DNA of 64,000 nucleotides from Atrichornis clamosus (Eukaryota; Chordata; Aves; Passeriformes; Menuridae): assembly GCA_013400975.1 (NCBI GenBank), contig WBMZ01010868.1, positions 1-64,000 on the forward strand, given 5' to 3'. Positions 53,738 through 64,000 of the stretch are shown piece by piece. Position numbers and translations under genes: made by a program. The notes below the pieces were generated by a model. It did no database searches. It was not told the origin of the DNA and saw only the letters and a program-made list of their open reading frames with translations. Each line of letters begins with the position of its first letter. Position 1 is the first letter of the stretch.

Positions 53738-56700
53738 TACACCACTGCTGCACCAATATGTGTCTCATCCATTTCAAGCCACCTTCTGACTGTTCTGAAA
53801 TCCTTCCGGTGGTCATTTCTAACTTAAGTATCTTCTCATATTTTTCCTTTTATGGGAAGATCTAAACAGCTTTTCACATAATTAACAGTATTTAGGCTGT
53901 CCTAATTCAGCACTGGCTTGCTGTTAAGAGCTGTCAGGAGATACCATGCAAGGGCTGTCTGTCCTGGTCAAGCAGTTATTCTGGGCTAACACTTCTCTCT
54001 TGGGGGAGGTGTCAAAGATCTGCATCTGAAAAGAACAAATCCATTCAGCATTTTTGGAATGTCTTTCCTTTACTTTTTTTAAAGAATTTCTCTCAGTTTG
54101 TTCACTGTCAGGCCAAACTTTGTACTTTTAATAAAATGCTTAACAAAGCAGCTTTCAACACCAGTAAGTTGTTTATGTGAGCCACAAATGCTCGAGCTGC
54201 TGTTTGCTTTGGTGATTCCTGGCCACTGTATGAGGCTGGGAAGGCACAGGAGAGCAGGCCAGCACTGCTGTCCCCTCAGAGTGCAGGAAAACCACCTGCC
54301 CCCCGGAAAAATGCTATTTCACATGCTCGGGTTTGCAGTTCAGGGTTCAAGGACCAGTCTGTGCTGATGACCTGGACCTTGTCCTTTTTCCTGCATGTGC
54401 CAGCTGCCCTGCTCATGCACTGACCCTGTGCTCGTCCCTCTGGAACTGGCTGCCAGATCCTGGTCACTGCAGCAAAGGCAGGATTAGATTCTGGCTGCAA
54501 GGTGCCTCCAGACTCACCGGCTGAATTGTTCTGTGGGAAGGACCACTTCTCCCTGCCAGCCTCCCGGAGTGCTTGGCTGTCCTGGTGTCCCCCTGGGATG
54601 TGCCTGCCCTGCCTGTGCTGGGCCCCAGCAGTGACTGTGCTGGCTGCTCACCTCCACACAGCTCCTGCCCACGGCAGCAGCAGTGCTGCATCGCCACTGC
54701 AGACAAAGTCAGGAAGGAAAAATGAAGAGACTGGGAATTGCCAGATCCCCTGGCACTGCAGGTCAGGACATTCAACTGTACAGCATATCTGTCTTTCCAC
54801 TTATTAGTCCCACTGCACAGCGATTGCACCAGAACAGCTCTGCCAACATCTCTGTAAACTCTCTGGTGCAAGGCATTGGATGGAGGTTAAAGGAGAAGGA
54901 AAGGGAAATTTATTTTGCTTACCCCAAGGGCTGGGAGGCTGGTAGAGGAAAAATCATTTTTAAAAGACGAGGCAGAGAAGCAAAAGCCAGGAGGCTGTTC
55001 TTACTTTAAGATGACCTGAATGCTGAGGTGGAGCATTGGCTGCCTTTGCTGTCTGTGCTGGAGCCTCAGCAGCAGCTGGTCCCTGCATGTCAGGCTCATT
55101 GCTTTGCCCATCACATCGCCTTCCTCAGCCACGCTCTCAGGGCCAATCTGCAGAGTGCTGCCCTGCTGCCAGGCTTGTTTTCCTAGTTACTGTGACAGCA
55201 CTTCAGGTGAAATATTTCTGCTTTAATAACAACTCAACTTCTTTTTTTATATATCTATCTAATTCAGGAGCAACCTGAAAACAAAATTGGAAGTAATTAC
55301 CACTCAGGGTAATTATTTTTATCACAAAAGTAATTACTTTGGGGGGGCAAATGCTGCTGGGAAAAAAATTGGTACAAGACAAGGCAGGTGGCCAGTGGAG
55401 ATGATGCAATGCCTGCCAGCTGGATATGCTGGAAGGAGGCTGGGCTGAGACCTGGGCGTTCATCACAGGCAAAAAGCTGGGCGTGGCCCTGGCAGGAGAG
55501 TCCCAATGATGTGTGAGCCCCTCCCAGGATTTGGCATTGAAGAGGCTATTAAACACCTGCCATCGGTCACATTGCTCTGGTGACAAAACTGCTCTTATGG
55601 AAAGGCACCAGGCTCTTGGCACAGTGCTGTACTCTCGTTTTCCACAGCACGATGGCAGCAGCCTGGGAGCTTGTTCTGCTTGCTCCCAGCTCAAACTGGG
55701 TTGAGTGTATGAAGATTTAAGACTTTTGCCTTTCCAGGTAAATTCATCTTTGAAGCCAGGCTCAAAGCCATGTGAAGAGAAGTCTTTCCTAAGGCAGCCT
55801 CAGAGTCAGACGGGGGACCAGTTGTATCCACCTGCCCCCTCAGCAGTCTGATGGATTTGGTGGGAGAAAGCAAATGGAGGTTGTTTTCTAACTCTTAATG
55901 AGCACCTACATAATCAGAGCCTGGTGCCCAGGACACTGTGGTTGGCTCCTGCCCACCCTGTGGGACCCGCAGGAGGTGACGGTGTGGATGAGAACAATTT
56001 ATATTTGGATGTTTTCATGTTCTCTGTTCCAGTCAGGCTCACAGCTCAATCTCTTGGGTATGAGGCGTTATTTCTGTCTGATCTTGCCTGAAGAGCAGAA
56101 AGTGGTCCTGGAGCAGCCCTGGGCTTCCCTGCACAGGGTCAGCAGCTCCCAGTGACTCTGGACAGCACAGATCCGAGCCTGCAGACAGGGAGGAACGGGA
56201 GTAACAGGGGGAAATGGCACCTTCCTGGGGAACAGGGATACACAGATCTTCACTGTAAACCCTGGCAGAGCCTGCCGTAGCCACAGAACCCAGTTGCACC
56301 CAGTGCTCATGGTGCTGGGACCAGCCAGGTCTGCCAAGAGAAGCCATGTAGCAGAGCTCTGTCTGCACACATATATATGGTGGTTCTTTGTCCTGCCAGC
56401 TCCTGCTGGGAGCTTTTCTGTTCTGGAGACAATTTTTAGCTTCTTTTACATCTCTCTCTGGATGTATTCATGGCCCATTGCACTTGTTCCTCTGCCAGCT
56501 TTGTTTCTACCTTTCAATTCTTTCTGTAATGCCCTGGTACATTTAGCGACAGAATTTGGGCTCTGGCATGTCAGGCTGTGCTCCTGATCCTCTTCCAGCT
56601 TGCTGGTCTCCAGCATCTCCCCAGCCTGCCTTGCACACCCCCAGCCCCTGGAGCCCTTTTGTTCTGCAGGCTGGTTCCCTACACATGTTGGTCAACACTG

Positions 56701-57700
56701 TCTAATTCCTCTGCCCACTTCATAATTTTTTTGTACAAAATGTTACATGCACTGATTTGCCAGGGTAGAACCCAGTCACAGAGTTCTTTATTAAACCTGA
56801 CACTGTGCCATGACAAGAACTAAGTTATTCTTGTGGTCTCTGCTAAACCTCCAGCCTAAGCCCAACTGTGTCGGAGAGATACTCAGAGCAAGTCCTTGTG
56901 TGAGCAAAGGGTACATGCAGGTTGTGGAAGAAATTGCTCCAGGAGAAAAAGATGGTTCAATGCAAAGACAGAAGCCAGCAGGTTGTGAATACTTTGGTCA
57001 GGGTGTGCTCTCCACGCAGAGATAATTTCATCAGGAATTGCAGGAAACTGATGATGGATATGTGAAAGGGGTGCCTTGTACACAGTGGGGAGCCTGCCTG
57101 AAAGGCAGAGGGAATGTGTGACATTTGGCTTTTGGCTGGACGGGTCTTTCTGGGAACAACGTTGATTACAGAAAGCAAAGATTTCAGTGGAGCCAGCTCC
57201 ATGGCAGCTGCCTTGTTGGCTCACATGATATAGGCACGTTCAAACAGCTGCTGTCCGTTTTTGAGACGCCAGGATAGCAGTCATCAGCAAAGAAATATGG
57301 AGAACTGAGGTCTCCACTCACCACAAAAATAAATATTGACACTGGGCATTGCTAGAGAGTCTGGATTCTTTCCATCATTTCCTGAAATCCCATAAGAGCC
57401 ATAAGTGTTTAATTTATTAATGCAAAGAAGGGACTTCTTTTTCTTACAACACTCTGTCACCACTGCCCTGTGCTCCTCTTCCTAGCACTTCTCATGGTGA
57501 CATCCCCTTTTCAGTGCAATCCATAACACTGTGCTGGAGGCCACAGGTCTGCTCGGAATTACGGAGCCCTTTATTCCGGCGCCTTGGAAAGATCTTGTTT
57601 AATGCGAGTTCTGTAAAAGAGACTGACTTCCCTGAAACACGAGACAGTTAAGAGGCTTTTACAAGTCATCGATTTCTCATGCCCCTAGCAATTTCAAAAC

Positions 57701-60700
57701 TATCCTTTTGGATCAAATGAAACATGCCATTTCATACCAAATGCTCTGTGCACAGCTGGAGCCTTTCAGTTTTATTTTGTCTATTAGGAAGCTGCTTCTA
57801 AACATGAAGGTGAATTGCAAAGTTGAAAGGTTTTATTTTGAACTGTCATATCCCAATATTTTAATCTAGGTTGACAATGGATTTCTTGACAGAACCAATT
57901 GAGCACAAATGGAATGAATATATCAAATATATTTTAATCAAAAAGGATTTGGCCCATTTTTTATATTTATCTGCATTAATGATCTTTGCCAACTGCTTTG
58001 CCATTTGCAACGAAATGTGTCAGCAATGATGCTGCTGTTCCTTTATTTCCTCAAACAGAAGAAGACTTTTACAGAAGGGCTTTTTAATTTCTGCATGCAG
58101 CTGCATATCTTTCAAAGTCCAAGAACCCAGCTCAGGGAATTTGCTGCTCTTTGAAATCTCTTATTCAGCCTGGTGGCACCTTTACAAGTTTGCATTCCCT
58201 CGGCTTTAGTGCTTTTTATTAATCTTTTTTCCCCACAGAGCAGCTGTGAGGCTCTGGGGCCTGACCAGGCTCCTGGAGCAGGAGAAAGCTCCTGCGACAT
58301 GTTCCTGAGCACACAGTTACTCCAGGAGTCAGTCACCCAGCTGACAAATCCTAAAATATCTCATTCATGAGCAAACGAGACAGAGTCAACTTCCAAATGC
58401 AGTTGCAACAGGGAAGGCAGACAGTCAAACAGGAAACAATCTGTGTCTTTGCCTATTGCTGGGCTCAGGGGTGTTTGGCTGCTGATACCGGGGCGCTCTG
58501 AGGAGAGGTGGGCGCAGGGCACAGCAGGGAGGGGCTTAGCCCAGCCAGCAGTGATGCCCCCAAGGTCAACTCAGTGCACAGAGCTTTGGCAGGGCACCCT
58601 CCCAGCTGTGTGCAGGGCTTGCTGGTGAGCCAGAACTGGTCTGGTTTTATTTACGTCTTCTTTCATGAGCTTGTTGTCACCCTATGAAGGATTTTTTTTT
58701 GCAACTTAATCCCACTTACAGAACAGTTAAAAAGATGCAAATCACCTTCCTGTCTCTGCCCTGACCTGCAGGCCCTGAGGCCCTGGTCCAGCACATGCAG
58801 GGATTTGCCCCATCTGTCCCACAGCTTGCTGGGCCACTGCTCACAGCTGCAGTCAGCAAGGTCAGTACCAGCCAAGGTCTGACCACGTGGTGTTTGCCCT
58901 GGGCACTGATGTCTCTTCTACCCACGGGCAGTGCCTCCACACCGCTTTGCTGGCACGGGGCATGGATCCTCTCCAGTGTGCCCCCAGCTGAGCTCCTCCA
59001 GGGCCAGCCTGGGGCTTGCACTAACGCTGGCAGGGAGAGGAACACAGCACAAATATCAGGTACCAGCACGATGGCAAAGGAGAGGAAGACAAAAGCACCT
59101 GTAGTTTGCAAAGGGAGTTGTTTTGGGCAGGAGGGTGGCCAGAGCAGGCTGGACCAGCAGGCACTGTTCAGCACAGACCTGCACTCTCTGCTCCTTCCCG
59201 GGTGCTTCAGTGTGGCTGGTTGTGTTGTGGAGCCCTATTGTTGCCAATCCCAACTATGCATTTTTTCCAAACTAATTTTCTCAGGAATTGACCCAGTTCT
59301 AGCATTTGGAAACTGGCATTCACCCTACTGGAAAATGTTTCTTATTTGTTTCCAATGATGTGTCCAGTGTGACCTTTTCTGCTTAAATAACTTACACAAT
59401 GAGAATACATTAATATTAAATTCTAATCTTGCATAACTCTGAAAGAAGGACCATACATTTACCAGCAGCAAGGGACTTTTTGTCCCCGTCCTTTGCTGAA
59501 AGTAACAAGGAAACAGCCAGCACTGTGCAATTTCAGTGAAGGGAGAACTCACCCATAGCCCCCTTACCCCTGAAGTTCACAGGGCTCTCAAGGCAACAGT
59601 GTTAGCACTACACATTTCTGCATGTCTACCCATATGCACACAGAGAAATAGAGAGGATACTTGGCAGCTGGAAAGGGGGCCTGATCCTGCCTTTGGTGCT
59701 CCAAAACATTCCCATTGACTACAACTGGGAGGTGATGACACATTCATTCGGGCCTCAAATCCAACAGCGATACTGTAAGTCTTGTACAGGCGCTTGGAGG
59801 ACAGTTTTCTTCCTAACAAGAAGCATTCCTTCAGTTCCTGATGCCATGTCTCATGTTCTTTGCATGTCCAAACTGTTTCTCAATGTGCCTAAATTTGGCC
59901 ATGGGAAGATTCAGCCTCAAGCCCGTTGCTTGTCAAGGCATGTGCACCACAGCTTCGCTCTTTCTGAAACATCCTTCATTGTCCCTCCTGGAGGGGAGTT
60001 GCAGGAGTGAAATTCCTTCAGCTCATACAACGCAACATGGACATGACTGACCCATGTATTTCTGGCCACGACCATGGCTGAACCTTAGTACAGCAGCAGG
60101 AGCCATCAGATTCTTTCTGTGGTATTTATATATTATATATGTGGTATTTATATATATTCTTTTGAGGTATTTGGCAATGGATTTCTCAGCCGGGGCAAAC
60201 CAGCTGTGCTTGAAGCACCTGCTCCTTGAAAAGAGTTCTCCAGGCTGGGGCAAGGGAGGGCTTGCAAGGTGATGCAGAAAGGAGGGGTGAAGTAAAGGGG
60301 TGGCAGGCAAGGCTATCCAAGGGTCATGGCTGATATGCCTGGCCACAGGAGAGGGGTGAGGGGAGGGATAATTCAATATATTTCTGCAGACCCCCAAGAG
60401 CCAGGAGAGGCTGGATTTGCTCCAGAGCCAGCAAGCTTAGGGGAAGGCACTGTGGTGGGTCACAGGGATCCTGGGGACCCACAGGTGGAACCACGTGGGC
60501 CGAGGTGATGCGTGGGGTCACAGTGGGTCATGGGGCTGGGGCTCCCAGATGTTTGGGACAGCTGTGTGTCATTGCCTCTGCAAGGGGCTCCAGCAGCCTC
60601 TGGCAGCCAGCCTGCACTGATTATGCCATTTGGTTCTCATTTTAATGAATCATTTGAATATTTCAAACATACCTTTGACCCACTTGAACACATACCAGGA

Positions 60701-61856
60701 ACAATTAACACCAGCACCTCATAAATCCCAGCCACGTTCCCTCTGGTGCTAGCTTAGCTAAGCCTCCGACCGTGTGGCCAGTGCCATTACATTGCAATGT
60801 GATATCTGATCCCTGAAGAGAACAGACAGAAGTCTTTAAAAAACACAAGATTTCTGTGAAATACAAGGTTCAGAGCAGAGCAGCCATGAACCTGATGAGG
60901 AGCTCCACACTTCAGGGGTAGATGGGCTCCCGTGCACTTAGAGGTCCACGTAAGAGCACTTTAATGGTTTAAAATCTTTCTGTGAAAGCCTTTGTTTATT
61001 TTTACTTGCCTTGTGAAACCGTATGAATATGTTCAAAGTAACTGTACTGGAAATTGAAACAGCTTTCTCTGCTAACATTCACACACAGTCCTTGGATGCT
61101 GCTGCACACCAGCTCTGAGTTACAGCTGCTGCTTCTCCCAGCTCTGTAAGCCAGCTCTCCATATCACTGCATCCTTGGACCTTTCTGAAACAGAGACTCA
61201 TGCTCACAGGCAGGTTTGTACTGACACAAGTTTTATGCTGTGTTGGATATGTTAAGAAGCAACCCTGGTCATTTCTTCTGACTGGAATTTGTCTACACAT
61301 TCTCACTTCCCAGTGAAACAGAAAAATTACTGGTATTGATGCAATAATAACACTTACACAATAATTCTACTTATGTGATGGACTTGGGGGATTTGATATT
61401 AATTTAAAAGGAAAATTAGCTGTTAAAATCATTGTATATTTTTAGTTGCTGCTATGTGTTGCCAGCTAGAATTTCTGGTTAATTTTAAACACACACAGAT
61501 ATCCCTGCCAGCATAACCTATCTCCTCTGGCTCCTCTCAGCCATTTTTTCCAATGATGGGAGGTTTTTTTTTAGAAATCTTCAGATTTCTAAAGGTCCCT
61601 CTGACTCGAAGTTCTGCCATTCAGCAGAGCCCCAATTTCATGTTGTCACACTGTAGCTGTGGGTGCTGAGGAGGAAGCAGCTGTGCCAGAGTGTGACCTG
61701 GGACCTCACCTGCATAACACAAGGTTGCGTGGGCAGTATAAAGTTAGTTTGTAATCTGAATAAATCTCAGTGATGCATTGCATGCTTATATAGACGTTGC
61801 CAAGTTCATACAGAAATGGAGCTCAAGCAGTGGCCTCAAGCTTTCAGAAAGATTAA
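57701..61856. other. intergenic, mixed composition
   Basis: An AT-rich island at 57830-58060 and a smaller one at 60620-60725 (with TTTTAATGAATCATTTGAA) stand out from GC-richer surroundings and may be conserved elements. The rest gives only chance frames. Confidence 0.5.
60121..60159 (+). repeat. AT-rich simple repeat
   Basis: Two near copies of GGTATTTATATAT separated by TATATATGT. Confidence 0.7.
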
Positions 61857-61965
61857 TATCTGTATCTATACCTAGCTATATACCTAGATCTGTATCTATA
61901 TCTAATCTATGTATCTCTCTCATCCTCCATCTCTATCTAATCTATACCTACACCTGTATCTATAT
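61857..61965 (+). repeat. degenerate (TATC)n tetranucleotide repeat
   Basis: About 110 bp of imperfect TATC/ATCT units with CCTA variants, typical of an old, interrupted microsatellite. Confidence 0.8.
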
Positions 61966-62651
61966 GAGTAAAATTAAGAACCTGTAATCCATGTGCTTTC
62001 TGGCATAGGGAAGCACGCTGAGCTGGTGTGTCTGTAGACAGTAATTCCTATCCACCTTCAGCATGAAATCTGAGGAAGGAGTAGCCCTCTCCCTGGAAAC
62101 TCTGCTCCTCCCTCTCTCAGTCCCTATCTTCCCTCCAGCAGACTTGCTCAGGAAGAAAAATTTGACCCCTTCAAAAATTACCATGACAACTAAGAAGAAT
62201 TCTCACAAGCATTCCTACCATTCCTACAAACTCCTGAAACAGGAAAGACAAAAGCTGGTGATAGTTGCATAAGATGTGTCTGTTTATTGGATAAGGCAAG
62301 GCTCAGGCATTCTGGTTTGGTGTTTTTTAATGAAAATGTCATCAGGCACTTCCTGTGGTGGGGGTCAGTCGCTCAGTTGAATCACTTTCCACAGAAGATG
62401 TGAGACAGAGGGCTGGTGACTGAAGTACAGGCTGACACACTTTTGGAGAGTGTGCTTAGCTGGCCAGAAACTATTTCAAATGAAGCCATGTGTTGCCATC
62501 ACTAAAAGTTACAGAAAAAGTCCTTTGGGAAATGATTAATCTGACTTGGTAAACAAGCAAAAACACACTTATTGTCAGTGCTGAGTCTGCAAAGGGAATA
62601 CCAGGGCCCCAGTGACTGCTGAAGCCTTTGAACTCCACTTTGTCTCTCCAG
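61966..62651. other. region before the candidate signal-peptide exon
   Basis: No coding features recognised. If the following exon is real, this would be an intron or promoter-proximal sequence of that gene. A TATAAAG stands at 61737-61743, but nothing else supports a promoter there. Confidence 0.4.
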
Positions 62652-62816
62652 CCCCCTCGTAGCCGTGCTGCAGGACTGCCCTTCTGAGCTTCTGACGCTG
62701 CACCGTGGCCAGTGGAACCCCGACATCCTGCCCCTGGATGGCTCCCTGGATGCTCTGTGTGCTCCCCGTGGCACTGGTGTGGGGCTGTGTGGTGGTCTCC
62801 TCCTCTCAGATCACAG
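62652..62816 (+). CDS. IL13RA2: candidate first coding exon of a secreted or membrane protein, possibly IL13RA2 (partial)
   Basis: A pyrimidine-rich TGTCTCTCCAG precedes the exon and ACAG|GTAAAA ends it. An ATG at 62738 (G at +4) opens 26 codons: MAPW, a hydrophobic core MLCVLPVALVWG, then CVVVSSSQIT. This is the profile of a signal peptide, ending one base into the next codon. The sequence before the ATG would be 5' UTR in the same exon. As I recall, in human IL13RA2 (decoy interleukin-13 receptor chain) lies next after the 3' end of LRCH2 in the same direction, begins translation in its second exon, and has a Ser-Ser-Ser just after its signal peptide; all three fit. No fibronectin-type exon follows within the window, so the identity rests on position and the signal peptide only. 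It could be another secreted protein or chance. Confidence 0.42.
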
Positions 62817-64000
62817 GTAAAACCCGGAATGCTGTTTGTGTCACTGCCTAACACCTGCTGCATGTGAACTTGGGTCCTGTAGGTAGTTTGTCCTTCAACC
62901 AAAGCTTTTCTTTTGTGTGTGTGCATTGCAGCCAGTGGCTGATTTATAAACCTGTAATCCATTGTCTAAATATATTATGTGTTTAGTGGATATTTTTCTG
63001 AGTAAATTTGAAAGAAGAAGAGACTGCCTTTGGTGCATAGCAAATATATTGTTTGATAGAGGGTTATCAAATATAAATACTGCTCAGATACATAAATGCT
63101 CCTGAGCTTGGTCCCAGAGAGACAGATTGTGCTAGGTGTTAGAAACACAAGGCTTATTCATACTTGGAGAATAATACTTCTAAAAAAATACTGCTCTGCA
63201 AGCCATCACTCATGGCAATGGCACTTCAAGCACCCTTTGCTTCAAGCCCTTGAGCATCTCTGTGCTGCACTGCACCCGCCAGTTCTTTTGGCCTCTGGTA
63301 GCTGGGACTTTGCACCCAGAGAGATGGTGAGCAGGTCTGGCCTTCCCTGCTGTAACCAATGCATGATACAGACGTGAAAATTTGCCTAGGAGGCCACAGA
63401 GAGACTCCTTGTCCTGCCAGCCAGCAGGCACAGAAAGCTGCCAGCAAACCTCTCGCTGCCATGCTGAGCAAAGCACGTTGTCTTTAAAAAGGGTTTCAGA
63501 AAACAGAAGCGTCACCTCCACCTCTCTGAGCAGCACAGATAAGTACAGACATAGAGGGGCACATATGGGGGGTACCTGGCAGGCTGCCATTTTTCCACTG
63601 GCAAAACAGGTGGAAAATTGCAAACCTTCCTGCTGGTTGCACCACCTCAGACACGGGATGGTGCTGAGCGAGGTGGAGGGAGGCAGCTGGGGATCAGCAG
63701 GGCTTTGTCCCCAAAGCAGAGACGTTGGTGGGAGCGTGCCCAGCAGCCAGGAGGGGTGGCCGTGAGGGCTGTGTCTGTCTCACAGCCAGCTCATCATTAC
63801 CTGAATCATCACCACAAACATCAGGGAGAGAAGCTGTTAGTTGGGTTTTTTCAAGAAACATCCAGGAGCAGCTTTCCTTCAAGACTGGATAATGAAATGG
63901 AGCATTTCTACTCCTGTGTTCTATATGAGTGATGTGAGACTGGTAATATAATGTATTGTTGTAAGAATGACAAACTGCAAGAGGCAGTGCTGACATTTAA
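62817..64000 (+). other. possible intron after the candidate signal-peptide exon
   Basis: No second exon with a cytokine-receptor or other recognisable sequence was found on the + strand before the window ends. Overlapping frames on both strands at 63200-63990 show no domain. Confidence 0.35.

Larger units (their letters stand above)
49401..57700. other. GC-richer intergenic, no gene recognised
   Basis: Composition shifts to CAG/CTG-rich sequence. Many open frames of 60-160 codons occur on both strands, overlap one another and lack domains or splice-supported continuity, so they are taken as chance. It contains a CAGGG pentamer repeat and a GT microsatellite. Confidence 0.6.

Noticed and set aside
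51814..55704. Cluster of open frames of 90-160 codons on both strands
   Set aside because: They are mutually overlapping in different frames in a GC-richer stretch. None shows a domain or continues through plausible splice sites.
61737..61743. TATAAAG as a promoter for the candidate signal-peptide gene
   Set aside because: A single TATA-like word about 0.9 kb upstream with no clear non-coding first exon or donor; insufficient support.
62471..62962. 163-codon open frame on the minus strand
   Set aside because: It is antisense to the candidate signal-peptide exon, is low-complexity in Gly/His/Arg and has no domain. The + strand exon explains the GC content better.
1..64000. CRISPR arrays, tRNA or rRNA genes, prokaryotic operons
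   Set aside because: None seen. No direct-repeat/spacer pattern or RNA gene signature was noticed on either strand, and the sequence is clearly vertebrate.

Overview
This is bird nuclear DNA. The evidence is a compact vertebrate multi-exon gene with GT-AG introns, several remnants of CR1 (the main avian LINE family), and a solo retroviral LTR. The only gene that can be read through is LRCH2 (leucine-rich repeats and calponin homology domain containing 2) on the + strand. Human LRCH2 is X-linked, and from memory the corresponding avian block lies on chromosome 4A (4p in chicken); that placement is knowledge, not something the sequence shows.

Layout. 1-13393 is the 3' part of LRCH2 intron 1. 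Its first ~1 kb is GC- and CpG-rich, so exon 1 and the promoter probably lie just before the window. Intron 1 also holds a solo LTR (6659-7190) and a decayed antisense CR1 piece (about 11850-12330). 13394-36555 carries twenty coding exons, numbered 2-21 here, whose phases agree at every junction and give 651 codons plus TGA. They encode the leucine-rich repeats (exons 2-5), a long acidic and Ser/Pro-rich linker (exons 6-17) and a C-terminal calponin homology domain (exons 18-21). An AT-rich stretch after the stop is the probable 3' UTR, with an uncertain end.

From about 39 kb to 62.6 kb I see no gene. The stretch holds a CR1 3' tail (41951-42002), a 1.8 kb broken CR1 copy (about 45690-47466), microsatellites, and AT-rich islands that look like candidate conserved non-coding elements. 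Near the end, 62652-62816 looks like a real first coding exon: acceptor-like AG, ATG, a 26-residue signal-peptide-like sequence and a GTAAAA donor. As I recall, IL13RA2 lies downstream of LRCH2 in the same orientation in human, so this may be the start of IL13RA2, with the rest beyond the window. This is an inference.

I found no CRISPR, operon, RNA gene or novel multi-gene system. The observations most worth a second look are the candidate signal-peptide exon, a phase-matched candidate cassette exon in intron 11 (21545-21622), and a DSGxxS phosphodegron-like motif in the LRCH2 linker.
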